Source: Streptomyces sp. NBC_00154
Lineage (GTDB): Bacteria; Actinomycetota; Actinomycetes; Streptomycetales; Streptomycetaceae
Direction of reading: 5' to 3'
Length of the DNA stretch: 64,000 nt
NCBI RefSeq assembly: GCF_026342835.1
Contig: NZ_JAPEMI010000001.1
Span: forward strand, 1,742,501-1,806,500
The translations under genes were made by a program, and so were the position numbers. Shown one piece after another: positions 53,510-62,595 of the stretch; position 1 is the first letter of the stretch; every line of letters starts with the position of its first letter. The notes beneath the pieces are model-generated. The model was not told the origin of the DNA and did no database searches. It saw only the letters and a list, made by a program, of their open reading frames with translations.

Positions 53510-54967
53510 GTGAGTGACACCCCATTCGGATTCGGCCTTCCGCCGGAGGAGCCGGAAGACGGCGACGAGGGCAAGAAGAAGGACCCCGCCGGAGGTGGGC
53601 AGGGTTCGGGCGGGCCTGCGAACCCGTTCGGCTTCGGGCCGGGCGCGGGCGGAGACAACCCGTTCGCGGCGATGTTCGGCACGATGAACCCGAACGACCT
53701 GGGAGCCGCCTTCCAGCAGCTCGGCCAGATGCTGAGCTACGAGGGCGGTCCCGTGAACTGGGACATGGCCAAGCAGGTCGCCCGCCAGACGGTCGCCCAG
53801 GGCACCCCGGACGGCACGAAGGACGCGAGCGTCGGTCCTTCGGAGCGGGCCGCGGTCGACGAGGCGCTGCGGCTGGCCGACCTCTGGCTGGACGGCGTGA
53901 CGTCGCTGCCGTCCGGTTCCGTCTCGACCGTGGCGTGGAGCCGTGCGGAGTGGGTCGAGGCGTCCCTCCCCGCCTGGCAGAAGCTGGTCGACCCGGTGGC
54001 TGAGCGCGTCGGCCTCGCCATGGGCGATGTGCTGCCCGAGGAGATGCAGGCGATGGCGGGCCCGCTGATCGGCATGATGCGGTCGATGGGCGGCGCGATG
54101 TTCGGCCAGCAGATCGGGCAGGCCGTGGGCGTGCTGGCGGGCGAGGTCGTCGGCTCGACCGATATCGGGCTGCCGCTGGGCCCGGCCGGAAAGGCCGCGC
54201 TGCTCCCGCTGAACGTCGAGAGATTCGGCAAGGACCTGAGCGTGCCGCAGGACGAGGTGCGGCTGTATCTCGCCCTGCGTGAGGCCGCCCACCAGCGGCT
54301 CTTCGCCCATGTGCCGTGGCTGCGCTCGCACCTGTTCGGCGCGGTCGAGGGGTACGCGCGCGGCATCAAGGTCGACACCAGCAAGCTGGAGGACGTGGTC
54401 GGCCAGTTCGACCCGTCGCAGCCCGAGCAGCTGCAGGACGCCCTTCAGCAGGGCATGTTCCAGCCGGAGGACACGCCGGAGCAGAAGGCCGCGCTGGCCC
54501 GGCTGGAGACGGCGCTCGCGCTGGTCGAGGGCTGGGTCGACGCGGTGGTGCACGAGGCCGCGAAGGCCCGGCTGACGTCGGCCGACGCACTGCGCGAGAC
54601 GATGCGCAGGCGGCGCGCCTCCGGTGGTCCGGCCGAGCAGACCTTCGCCACCCTGATCGGCCTCCAGCTGCGGCCTCGGCGGCTGCGGGACGCCTCGCGG
54701 CTGTGGGCGTCGCTCACGGACGCACGCGGTCTCGACGGTCGTGACGCGCTCTGGGCGCACCCGGACATGCTGCCGACCGCCGGTGACCTGGACGACCCGG
54801 ACGGGTTCGTGCACCACGAGCAGCTGGACTTCTCCGAGCTGGACAAGATGCTCGGCGAGGCCGCGAAGGGTACCCAGACGCCCGCGGACGACCAGCGCGA
54901 CACCGGTGACCGGGGCGACGCGGACGGCAAGGGCGGCAGCGACAGCAAGGACGACACCGACCAGTGA
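53510..54967 (+). CDS. zincin-like metallopeptidase (DUF2342/Zincin_2 family)
   Basis: A 485-aa soluble protein from the GTG at 53510, preceded by GAGGAA. The first 60 residues are Gly/Pro/Asp-rich. The core fits the actinobacterial zincin family linked by annotation to F420 biosynthesis. The metal site is a Glu-x2-His (LREAAHQRLFAHVPWLR) rather than a plain HExxH, so activity needs proof. The C-terminal 40 residues are Asp/Gly-rich. The stop overlaps the NUDIX start. Confidence 0.75.
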   Translation: MSDTPFGFGLPPEEPEDGDEGKKKDPAGGGQGSGGPANPFGFGPGAGGDNPFAAMFGTMNPNDLGAAFQQLGQMLSYEGGPVNWDMAKQVARQTVAQGTPDGTKDASVGPSERAAVDEALRLADLWLDGVTSLPSGSVSTVAWSRAEWVEASLPAWQKLVDPVAERVGLAMGDVLPEEMQAMAGPLIGMMRSMGGAMFGQQIGQAVGVLAGEVVGSTDIGLPLGPAGKAALLPLNVERFGKDLSVPQDEVRLYLALREAAHQRLFAHVPWLRSHLFGAVEGYARGIKVDTSKLEDVVGQFDPSQPEQLQDALQQGMFQPEDTPEQKAALARLETALALVEGWVDAVVHEAAKARLTSADALRETMRRRRASGGPAEQTFATLIGLQLRPRRLRDASRLWASLTDARGLDGRDALWAHPDMLPTAGDLDDPDGFVHHEQLDFSELDKMLGEAAKGTQTPADDQRDTGDRGDADGKGGSDSKDDTDQ

Positions 54968-55518
54968 GCCTGTACGACGACGCAGTCCTCGTACTGAAGA
55001 AGTACGAGTCATCGGCCGACCCCGACCAGGAGCAGCTGCGCCAGGTCTATCTGGACCATCTGTCGCGGCACCCGGACGGCATGTGGAAGGCCTGCGGGGC
55101 CGGGCATCTGACGGCCAGCGCGCTGGTCGTCGATCCGGAGCGCGGCCGGGTTCTGCTGACGCTGCACCGGAAGCTGCAGATGTGGCTGCAGATGGGCGGG
55201 CACTGCGAGCCCGAGGACGAGACGCTGGCTGCCGCGGCGCTGCGTGAAGCCACCGAGGAGTCCGGCATCAGCGGTCTGACCCTGCTGTCGGGCGGCCCGG
55301 TGGTGCTGGACCGGCATGCGATCCCGGCACCCTGTCACTGGCATCTCGATGTGCAGTACGCGGCACTGGCTCCGTCGGGCGCCACGGCGCAGATCAGCGA
55401 CGAGTCGCTGGATCTGCACTGGTTCCCGTACGACGAGGTGGCCGAGGTGGCCGACGCCTCGGTCGTACGCCTGGTCGCGCGCACACGTGCGGCCCTGGAG
55501 AACGGCCGGCAGCCGTAA
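54964..55518 (+). CDS. NUDIX hydrolase
   Basis: A 184-aa protein with a complete Nudix box, GHCEPEDETLAAAALREATEESGI, in the G-x5-E-x7-R-E-x2-E-E-x-G form. The substrate is unknown: nucleoside diphosphates linked to another group. The GTG start overlaps the zincin stop by 4 bp. The pair is an operon. Confidence 0.9.
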   Translation: MSLYDDAVLVLKKYESSADPDQEQLRQVYLDHLSRHPDGMWKACGAGHLTASALVVDPERGRVLLTLHRKLQMWLQMGGHCEPEDETLAAAALREATEESGISGLTLLSGGPVVLDRHAIPAPCHWHLDVQYAALAPSGATAQISDESLDLHWFPYDEVAEVADASVVRLVARTRAALENGRQP

Positions 55519-55527
55519 CGGACCGAA

Positions 55528-55569
55528 ACGGGTAAGGGGCGGCCTCCCAGGAGGCCGCCCCTTACCCGT
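55528..55569. terminator. bidirectional terminator between the NUDIX and AIM24 genes
   Basis: A perfect 20-bp stem (acgggtaaggggcggcctcc and its complement at 55550-55569) with a minimal loop lies between convergent genes. Confidence 0.88.
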
Positions 55570-55585
55570 GTCCATGCGGTGCGGC

Positions 55586-56341
55586 TCAGTTCCAGGCGTT
55601 GTTCTGGTTCTGGCCGTGCGCTCCCTGCTGGCCCATGCCGTACTGGGCGCGCAGGCCCTGTCCGATCTGGGCGCTCTGCGGGGGCAGCACCTCGCTGGGC
55701 TGGACCAGGGCGAAGCCCTGTCCGAGGAAGCTCAGCTCCCAGCCCTCGCCGGTGTTGCCGCGCCGCCGCCAGACCCCGGAGGAGTGCGTCTGGGCCTGCA
55801 TCTGCACCCGCAGCGAGCTGGACCAGGCGACGATCGCATCGGCGTCGACGTTGACGTACTTGTCGGGTGTGACCTGCATCATCAGCGGCTGGCCCGAGGT
55901 CATCAGGGCGACCTTGCCGGTGCCGGAGATGTTGAGCTGGTACTTGCCGGTGCCCGAGATGCCGTACTGGCTGTCCACGGCGATGACCTCGGTGTGCAGC
56001 GACGAGTCGAGCGCCAGGACGTAGGCGCTGTCCACCGTCATGCCGTCGTGGTCGACGTCCACGACGTGGACGTACTGCGCCAGGTTGGCGAGGTAGACGG
56101 TGCCCTGCCCGGAGCAGCGCATCAGGTCGAGGCCCTCACCGGTGGTCGCGCGGGCGCGGCGCTGCCCGTGCGACTGGTACTCGCCGTCGAACTCCATCAG
56201 TCCCTGGTAGGCGACCATGGCGCCCTTGCGGGCGAGGACGTCGTCGCGACCGGTCAGCGAGACCCGCAGGAGCTGCGGGTTCTGCACGGTGTACCGCTCC
56301 TGGGACTGCTGTTCCGTGTAGCTGAAAAGCGGACTCTGCAT
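55586..56341 (-). CDS. AIM24-family protein A
   Basis: A 251-aa soluble protein starting MQSPLFSYTEQQSQERYTVQ. Family features are MVAYQGLMEFDGEYQ, LMRCSGQGTVYLANL and AIVAWSSSLRVQ. The last 35 residues are Gln/Gly-rich. AIM24-type domains are compact beta-folds of unknown function, related to TerD-type and tryptophan-RNA-binding-like proteins. It is the third of three tandem genes of this family on the strand, 19 bp after the middle one. Confidence 0.85.
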   Translation of the reverse strand: MQSPLFSYTEQQSQERYTVQNPQLLRVSLTGRDDVLARKGAMVAYQGLMEFDGEYQSHGQRRARATTGEGLDLMRCSGQGTVYLANLAQYVHVVDVDHDGMTVDSAYVLALDSSLHTEVIAVDSQYGISGTGKYQLNISGTGKVALMTSGQPLMMQVTPDKYVNVDADAIVAWSSSLRVQMQAQTHSSGVWRRRGNTGEGWELSFLGQGFALVQPSEVLPPQSAQIGQGLRAQYGMGQQGAHGQNQNNAWN

Positions 56342-56360
56342 GGTGTGTTCTCCCTCCCCC

Positions 56361-57041
56361 TCAGTTCCGGATCCGCAGGCGGTCCGTACTGTCCTCGCTC
56401 GGCTGGACGACGACGATGCCCTGGCCGGAGAACGCCATCTGGTACGCCTCGCCGCTCCCGCGCCCGATGAGCGACGAGGCCTTGAAGCTGCGCTTGCCCT
56501 TCACCTTGAGGTTCGGGGACCACGCCACGAGGGCGTCCGGGTCGACGTAGGTCTCGTCGTCGCCGCGTCCGCAGTCCACGACGATCGGCGTGCCGCGCGA
56601 GGTGATGGCGACCCAGCCGGTGCCGGCGATGCAGACGTTCCACAGGCCCTGGCCGGCGAACTTGGCCAGCCCCTTGACCCGTTCGACGCCCCAGGTGAGG
56701 TGGCCGTCGAAGGCCAGGACGTTGGTGCCGTTGACCGAGAGCGAGTCGTTGTTGAGATTGATGACGACCACATCGGCGCCGTAGTCGGCGAGGTAGAGCA
56801 GCCCGTCACCGGCGCACTTCATCAGGGGCGCGCCCTCGCCGGTGATCCACTGGGAGGCGATCTGACGGACGGCGGGCGGATTCGGTTCGTACTGGATGAA
56901 GCCCTCGTACGACACCATCGAGCCGGTACGCGCATAGAGGTCCTGGCCGGTGGCCATGGCGACCTTGAGCATCGTGCGGCCGTGGTTCTCCATCCGGGCC
57001 GTGACGGGGGTCGGGGCGAAGCCCGCGAGTTGCTGGTTCAT
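56361..57041 (-). CDS. AIM24-family protein B
   Basis: A 226-aa soluble protein from the ATG at 57041 (MNQQLAGFAPTPVTARM). It shares with its neighbours MVSYEGFIQYEP, LMKCAGDGLLYLAD and ALVAWSPNLKVKG. It ends IVVVQPSEDSTDRL. The three paralogues differ enough to suggest separate tasks. It lies 11 bp after the TerD-AIM24 gene, so the three are one transcript. Confidence 0.85.
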   Translation of the reverse strand: MNQQLAGFAPTPVTARMENHGRTMLKVAMATGQDLYARTGSMVSYEGFIQYEPNPPAVRQIASQWITGEGAPLMKCAGDGLLYLADYGADVVVINLNNDSLSVNGTNVLAFDGHLTWGVERVKGLAKFAGQGLWNVCIAGTGWVAITSRGTPIVVDCGRGDDETYVDPDALVAWSPNLKVKGKRSFKASSLIGRGSGEAYQMAFSGQGIVVVQPSEDSTDRLRIRN

Positions 57042-57052
57042 GACGGGCTCCC

Positions 57053-58660
57053 TCAGACCTCGTAGGGCTGGACGACGATGAAGTTGCCGGGCGCTCCCCG
57101 GAACTGGAGGTTCACGGTCTCTCCGCTGTGCCCGGGGTACGCGTTGCGGCGCAGTCGGACCTGGCTGGAGATGATCACCTGGGACGCCGACGACCAGGCC
57201 ACGATGGCGTTGCAGTCGGCGAACGTGGTCGGCGTGACCGGCAGGACGACGGGAACCCCGTGGGTCTTGACGATGACCGTCCCGGTGCCCTGGAACTGCA
57301 TGGTGAACAGGGCGCCACCGGGGATGCCGTGGCCCTCGATCCTGCGGACCTCGTGCTGCAGCGACTCGTCGAAGGCGAGAACGCTCTCCGCCGAGACGCA
57401 GATACCGTCGCCCTGGAGCTCGATGGCGTGCAGATGGGAGCCGTCCTCGGCGAGGAAGACCTGCCCGCGGCCGGTACAGCGCATCAGCTGCATCTCCTGG
57501 CCGGTAGCGTTGCCGACGATGCGGCCGGCGAAACCGGCGCCCTTGTAGCTGAAGTCGACCTTGCCCTGGTACATCACCATGGAGCCCTGGCGGGCGAGTA
57601 CCGGCGTACCGCCCATGGTGAGGTCGACCCGCATGAGCTGCTGGTTCTGCGGGGTCCAACGCTGGCCGGTGGCCGTCTCCTTGTACGGCTGGAGCGCGGC
57701 CTGCAGGCCGGCGCCGGCCGCCTGCGGCACCCCTTGCGGTACGCCCTGGGGCATGCCGGGGGGCTGCTGCCCGTACGGAGCCGGAGCCTGCTGCCCGTAG
57801 GGGGCGGCGGGCACGGGCTGGCCCGGGACCTGTCCGAACTGCGGCTGCTGGGGCGGCTGGCCCGGCTGTCCGTACGGAGCCGGGGCGGGCGCGGGCGGTG
57901 GCACGGTGCCACCCATCGGCGCCATCGGCGCCGCGATCGTCGGCGCGGCATGCATCTGCTGCTGCGGGGTGGGGGCCTGCGCGGCCGGGGCCCCGAAGGA
58001 CGGGGCGGGTTGCGGAACTTGGGAGGCCTGCGGGGTGGCCGGAGCACCGAAGGACGGGGCCGGGCCGGTCGCCTGCGGCGGCGGGGCGAACGACGGGGCG
58101 GCTGCCTGCTGCTGCGGCGCGGCGGGCGCCTCCTCGGCGACCTCACCGCCGAAGTTCTTCAGCAGCGCGTCGAGGCCACCGTCGAAGCCCTGGCCGACGG
58201 CCGCGAACCGCCAGACGTCCTTCAGATAGAAGTCGCCCAGCATCACCGCACGCTCGGTGGTGAACTCGGAGCCGGTGAAGGCGTACCTGACGACTTCCTC
58301 GCCACCCGCGACGATCCGGATGTACCCAGGACCGACCTGCGACATCTGCCCCGCACCGTCGATGGTCGCGGTGAACGACAGCTTGTGGATGTTCGCCGGA
58401 ATGCGGTCCAGAGTGACGCGGAACGACTCGGTGTCACCGGCCTGGGCGCCAAGGAGCTGAATGGACTCCTCGGGTGACTTCGGCTGATTGAAGAAGATGA
58501 AATACCGGTCGTCGGAGAGCTGCTCATTGACATCGAGGCCGAAGCAGCTGATGTCAAAGGTCAGTCCCGGGCCGGAGATCTGCATACCTACGTACAGGTC
58601 CGTCCCCGGCGTGAGATCGCTGATCTTGGCCTTGTGGCCGCGTTGGAATTCCCTTGCCAT
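57053..58660 (-). CDS. TerD-AIM24 fusion protein
   Basis: A 535-aa protein from the ATG at 58660 (MAREFQRGHKAKISDLTPG). Residues 1-185 form a TerD-type domain (calcium-binding stress-protein fold): FDISCFGLDVNEQLSDDRYF and FRVTLDRIPANIHKLSFTAT. Residues about 190-330 are a Pro/Gln/Ala-rich linker with repeated APSFGAP and PYGQ units. Residues 335-535 form an AIM24 domain with LMRCTGRGQVFLAEDG and AIVAWSSASQVI. The ORF is open a little further upstream, but GAATT before the ATG and the TerD start favour 58660. It leads the three-gene unit. Confidence 0.88.
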   Translation of the reverse strand: MAREFQRGHKAKISDLTPGTDLYVGMQISGPGLTFDISCFGLDVNEQLSDDRYFIFFNQPKSPEESIQLLGAQAGDTESFRVTLDRIPANIHKLSFTATIDGAGQMSQVGPGYIRIVAGGEEVVRYAFTGSEFTTERAVMLGDFYLKDVWRFAAVGQGFDGGLDALLKNFGGEVAEEAPAAPQQQAAAPSFAPPPQATGPAPSFGAPATPQASQVPQPAPSFGAPAAQAPTPQQQMHAAPTIAAPMAPMGGTVPPPAPAPAPYGQPGQPPQQPQFGQVPGQPVPAAPYGQQAPAPYGQQPPGMPQGVPQGVPQAAGAGLQAALQPYKETATGQRWTPQNQQLMRVDLTMGGTPVLARQGSMVMYQGKVDFSYKGAGFAGRIVGNATGQEMQLMRCTGRGQVFLAEDGSHLHAIELQGDGICVSAESVLAFDESLQHEVRRIEGHGIPGGALFTMQFQGTGTVIVKTHGVPVVLPVTPTTFADCNAIVAWSSASQVIISSQVRLRRNAYPGHSGETVNLQFRGAPGNFIVVQPYEV

Positions 58661-58767
58661 GCGTAACGACCGTCCCCCATCCCGAATGTGAATGCGTCGC
58701 GCCAGGCTAGCCGCAAACTCCGACATTGAGCTGAGTCGGTACACACCCGGTACAGAATCACCGAACG

Positions 58768-59391
58768 TCACTCGCTTCGGGCAGCCGGCAGATGCGGCAG
58801 CCGGTCGGCCGCCACCACTCCTTCGAGGTAGCCGCGAGCCCGCTCGGTCCGCGGGTACGCCTCCAGCAGCCGCCAGAACCGCGGACCATGACCGGGGACC
58901 AGGAGATGCGCGAGTTCATGGACGAGCACGTAGTCGACGACGTACTCCGGCATGCCCTGCAATCGGTGCGACAGACGGATGCTGCCCTCCGCCGGTGTAC
59001 AGGACCCCCATCGGGTGTTCTGATTGGTCACCCACCGCACCGACACGGGTCTGGCCCGGCCGTCGAAATACAGGTCGGACAACCGCTCGGCACGCTCGGC
59101 GAGTTCGCTGTCACCGAGGATGCGCTTGCTCTCCTGGGCGGCGAGTTTGTCGAGCATCACGCTCACCCAGCGCTGCTCCTCCGCCTCCGACATCCGGGCG
59201 GGGATCAGCACGATGGTGCGGTCGCCATCCCGGTACGCGGAGACCGTTCTGCTGCGGCGGCTGCTCCTGCGGACCTCGACCGCGCTCGTCGCCGAGACGC
59301 GGGGCGGATGGCTGGCCGCGCTGCGCTGATCATGTCCGGCGCTGCGCGCGGGGGTCTCGCCGGCGAAGCCGGGTGACGGGTCGGCGGGCAC
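58768..59391 (-). CDS. YgjP-like (M48-type) metallopeptidase
   Basis: A 207-aa soluble protein from the GTG at 59391. The zinc motif HELAHLLVPGHGPRFW (HExxH with a downstream His) and TNQNTRWGSCTPAEGSIRLS are typical of the YgjP/DUF45 family. The first 45 residues look disordered, so the true start may be internal. It is 107 bp upstream of the TerD-AIM24 gene and may be cotranscribed. The substrate is unknown. Confidence 0.82.
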   Translation of the reverse strand: MPADPSPGFAGETPARSAGHDQRSAASHPPRVSATSAVEVRRSSRRSRTVSAYRDGDRTIVLIPARMSEAEEQRWVSVMLDKLAAQESKRILGDSELAERAERLSDLYFDGRARPVSVRWVTNQNTRWGSCTPAEGSIRLSHRLQGMPEYVVDYVLVHELAHLLVPGHGPRFWRLLEAYPRTERARGYLEGVVAADRLPHLPAARSE

Positions 59392-59572
59392 GCCACGACG
59401 TTACCCGCTGTCAGTGGGGGAAGTCCCGCCCCCAGGGCGGTTGACGCTTGATCCACTCCATGGCATGCACCATTTGAACGACTAATGCCCCTGCCTGTGG
59501 ATAACTTTCTGCACGTTTCGACGCGTGCCTGCATTCTGGCAACGGATCTCACGAAGCTCCGGCCACGCCCCG

Positions 59573-59632
59573 CACACAGAGACCGCAGAGCGACCGCAGA
59601 GAGATCACACAGAGATCGCACACAGACCGCAC
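59573..59632 (+). repeat. short degenerate CACACAGA/GACCGCAGAG repeats upstream of the E1-like gene
   Basis: CACACAGAGA occurs at 59573 and 59606 and CACACAGACC at 59619. GACCGCAGAG occurs at 59581 and 59592. This stretch lies in the 281-bp gap before the gene at 59673. It has an unusual A/C/G-only composition. Confidence 0.6.
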
Positions 59633-59672
59633 CGACGCTGGACAGCACGACGGACAGAGACCGGGGGAGACC

Positions 59673-60848
59673 ATGCATCCGATGTTGAAACCCGCACTGC
59701 GCCGCGCCTGGCGCGGCAGGGACACCGTGCAATTCGGAGTGACACCCGCTCACGCGGTGAAGCTCGGCCCGGTGGATATCGCCACCGGAAGTTTCCTGGA
59801 ACTGCTCGACGGAACGCGCGGCCTGCCGCTGCTGCGCGAAGAGGCACGGGCCCTGGATCTCTCGGATCATCAAGTGGACACACTGGTGGGGCGCTTGGCG
59901 AACGCGGGTCTGATCGACGACGTACGGGCCGGCGGCCCGGAAGCCGCAGCGTTACGGAACCGGGCCGACGTCCTGGAGCGGCAGCGCCCCGACCTCGCGT
60001 CGCTCTCGGTCATCCACCCCGAACCGGGCGGCGGGATGCGCAGGCTGGCGGCCCGCCGTGCGATGCGGGTCCAGGTGAGAGGCGCCGGCCGGGTCGGTGC
60101 GGCGATCGCCGCGGTTCTGTCCGGGTCCGGAGTGGGCCGGGTCGAGGTCCTGGACGGCGGAGTCACCGAGCCCTCCGACATCGCGCCGGGCGGCCTTCCG
60201 GCAGCGGCGGTCGGAGAGCGCAGGGACACCGCAGCCCGGCAGTTGGTCCGCCGCTCGGCCGTCGGCTCCACTTCGCGGGCGACGGGGACGGCGGACGCCG
60301 CGGCGGGTGGCATGTCAGCGGGTGGCCCAGCTGCGAGTGGTGGGCCCGCGCTGTCGTTGGTCGTGGTCGCCCCTCGGGACGGTCTCGCGGTGTACGCCCC
60401 CGACCCCCGCGCCGCCGAACCGTGGATCGCGTCGGGCATTCCCCATCTCTATGCCGGGGTGATCGAGGCCACCGGTGTGGTCGGCCCCCTGGTTTTGCCC
60501 GGGGGTACGGGCTGCGCGGGATGCCTGGCGCTGACCCGCACGGACCGGGATCCGCAGTGGCCAAGGATGCTGACGCAGTGGCGGTCCGGGCGACGCAATG
60601 CCGTGCAGGCGTGCGACCTGGGGCTCGCGACAGCGGTGGCCGGTCTCGCCGCAGCCCATGCGCTGACTTTTCTGGACGGCGAACTGCCCGCGAGCACGGG
60701 GGTCAGGTGGGAGGCTGCTCTGCCGCTGTTGGACTGGAGGTCGGAGCAGGTCGGGGCGCACCTCGACTGTTCCTGCGGGGCGGGTGGGCACACTGAGGGG
60801 GAGCGCCCCTCTGGGCTCGGCACGACGCAGGACACAATGGCCGGGTAA
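59673..60848 (+). CDS. orphan ThiF/E1-like (TOMM leader-binding-like) protein
   Basis: A 391-aa protein. Residues 1-100 resemble the winged-helix leader-binding part of azole-peptide cyclodehydratase partners (HAVKLGPVDIATGSFLELLDG). Residues 125-300 are ThiF/E1-like with a nucleotide loop VRGAGRVGAAIAAVLSGSGV, then LSLVVVAPRDG and HLYAGVIEATGVVGPLVLPG. The Cys pairs CAGC and, near the end, CSC could hold zinc. An Ala/Gly-rich insert breaks the domain. No YcaO enzyme or precursor peptide is nearby. GGGGGA precedes the ATG. The role is unknown. Confidence 0.75.
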   Translation: MHPMLKPALRRAWRGRDTVQFGVTPAHAVKLGPVDIATGSFLELLDGTRGLPLLREEARALDLSDHQVDTLVGRLANAGLIDDVRAGGPEAAALRNRADVLERQRPDLASLSVIHPEPGGGMRRLAARRAMRVQVRGAGRVGAAIAAVLSGSGVGRVEVLDGGVTEPSDIAPGGLPAAAVGERRDTAARQLVRRSAVGSTSRATGTADAAAGGMSAGGPAASGGPALSLVVVAPRDGLAVYAPDPRAAEPWIASGIPHLYAGVIEATGVVGPLVLPGGTGCAGCLALTRTDRDPQWPRMLTQWRSGRRNAVQACDLGLATAVAGLAAAHALTFLDGELPASTGVRWEAALPLLDWRSEQVGAHLDCSCGAGGHTEGERPSGLGTTQDTMAG

Positions 60849-60889
60849 CCGCCGCACGCGGCAAGGCAGTCTGGGATTTGGAGGGGCGT

Positions 60890-62311
60890 ATGTCTGATCT
60901 ACCCCGGAAAGCGGTCACCCGTACCGCCAAGTTGGCCGCACTGCCCCTCGGCTTCGCCGGCCGGGCCACGTGGGGTCTGGGCAAGCGGATCGGCGGCAGG
61001 TCTGCGGAGATAGTGGCCCGCGAGCTCCAGCAGCGCACGGCGGACCAGCTGTTCAAGACACTGGGGGAGCTGAAGGGGGGTGCCATGAAACTCGGTCAGG
61101 CCCTGTCCGTCTTCGAGTCGGCGCTGCCCGAGGAGGTTGCCGGGCCGTACCGGGCGGCGCTCACCAAACTGCAGGAAGCGGCGCCCCCCATGCCGACCCG
61201 CACCGTCCACGGGGTGCTGGCGGAGCGGCTCGGTGAGGACTGGCGGGAGCTGTTCCTCGAATTCGAGGACAAGCCGTCGGCCGCCGCCTCGATCGGGCAG
61301 GTGCACCGGGCGGTCTGGCACGACGGGCGCGAGGTCGCGGTGAAGGTGCAGTATCCGGGCGCCGGGGAGGCCCTGCTCTCGGATCTCACCCAACTCAGTC
61401 GTTTCGCCCGGATGCTCGGCCCGCTGATCCCCGGGATGGACATCAAACCGCTCATCGCGGAGCTGCGCGACCGCGTGTCGGAGGAGCTGGACTACGAACT
61501 GGAGGCGCGGTCCCAGCAGGAGCACGCCGAGGAGTTCGCGGACGATCCCGATGTGGTGATCCCGGGTGTGGTGCACCAGTCGGACCAGGTGCTGGTGACG
61601 GAGTGGATCGACGGTGTGCCGCTCTCCGAGGTGATCACTGACGGCACGCAGGAGCAGCGGGACCGTGCGGGCCAGCTGCTGGCCCGATTCCTGTTCTCGG
61701 GTCCGGCGCGCACGGGCCTGCTCCACGCGGACCCGCATCCGGGCAACTTCCGGCTGCTGCCTGCGGGAACCGAGGACGGCGAGGCCGGGCAGTGGCGGCT
61801 CGGGGTGCTGGACTTCGGCACGGTGGACCGGCTGCCGGGCGGTCTGCCGCAGCCCATCGGGGACTCGTTGCGGCTCACGCTGGCGGGTGACGCCGAAGCG
61901 GTGTACGAACTGCTGCGCGAGGAAGGCTTCGTCAAGGAGTCGATCGACCTGGACCCGAATGCGGTACTCGACTATCTGCTGCCGATCATCGAGCCGGCGC
62001 AGGTGGAGGAGTTCACCTTCACCCGGAGCTGGATGCGCAATCAAGCGGCTCGGATAGCGGATCTCCGCTCCCCCGCCCATCAGCTGGGCAAGCAGCTGAA
62101 CCTGCCGCCCGCCTATCTGCTCATACACCGGGTGACGCTGAGCACGATCGGAGTGCTGTGTCAGCTGGGTGCGACGGTGCGGCTGCGGGACGAACTGGAG
62201 TCCTGGGTCCCTGGGTTCCTGCCGATCGAGGATCTGTCCGTCGAGGACCTGCCGATCGCGGACCTGCCTGAGCAGGAGCAACGGGTGGGCGACGCGGCAG
62301 CCGAGGCATAG
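60890..62311 (+). CDS. ABC1/UbiB-family atypical kinase
   Basis: A 473-aa protein from the ATG at 60890 with GAGGGG before it. ABC1 hallmarks are KGGAMKLGQALS (KxGQ), the Ala-rich loop PSAAASIGQVHRA in place of a Gly-rich loop, the catalytic Lys in VAVKVQYPG, EELDYELEA, and HADPHPGNF with DFGTVDRLP (catalytic Asp and DFG). These kinases support lipid-quinone biosynthesis in other bacteria. The target here is unknown. It follows the E1-like gene by 41 bp. Confidence 0.9.
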   Translation: MSDLPRKAVTRTAKLAALPLGFAGRATWGLGKRIGGRSAEIVARELQQRTADQLFKTLGELKGGAMKLGQALSVFESALPEEVAGPYRAALTKLQEAAPPMPTRTVHGVLAERLGEDWRELFLEFEDKPSAAASIGQVHRAVWHDGREVAVKVQYPGAGEALLSDLTQLSRFARMLGPLIPGMDIKPLIAELRDRVSEELDYELEARSQQEHAEEFADDPDVVIPGVVHQSDQVLVTEWIDGVPLSEVITDGTQEQRDRAGQLLARFLFSGPARTGLLHADPHPGNFRLLPAGTEDGEAGQWRLGVLDFGTVDRLPGGLPQPIGDSLRLTLAGDAEAVYELLREEGFVKESIDLDPNAVLDYLLPIIEPAQVEEFTFTRSWMRNQAARIADLRSPAHQLGKQLNLPPAYLLIHRVTLSTIGVLCQLGATVRLRDELESWVPGFLPIEDLSVEDLPIADLPEQEQRVGDAAAEA

Positions 62312-62339
62312 GTCCCGGGACCGGGCCGGGGCGGGCCTG

Positions 62340-62543
62340 TCACCACCAGGGCGAGTCGAGGCGGCCTTCGATCGCCCTGATATGGCTGCGGGCGCAGTTG
62401 TCACAGAAGTACTGGCGTCTGCCGTTCTCCACGGAGCAGACCCAGGTCGGCGGCGCGTACTCGCTGTCGGCGGCGGTGCCGCACCGGGCGCACACCACGA
62501 CATGCGCGCCCGGTTGTGCGGGGTGATGAGTCTCCTCGTTCAC
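62340..62543 (-). CDS. 67-aa zinc-ribbon protein
   Basis: Starts at a GTG (62543) as MNEETHHPAQPGAH. Two Cys pairs, VVCARCGTA and YFCDNCARSH, form a likely zinc site. WVCSVENGRRQ adds a fifth Cys. It is soluble. It is convergent with the ABC1 kinase gene. The function is unknown. A nucleic-acid or protein-contact role is possible. Confidence 0.75.
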   Translation of the reverse strand: MNEETHHPAQPGAHVVVCARCGTAADSEYAPPTWVCSVENGRRQYFCDNCARSHIRAIEGRLDSPWW

Positions 62544-62595
62544 CTCGTGACGATAACTCCGTCCCCGCCGCGCGGCACGTCACCACACAGCACGA

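Noticed and set aside
59496..59504. DnaA-box-like tgtggataa
   Set aside because: It is a single site with no cluster and no dnaA or dnaN nearby, so it is not an origin.
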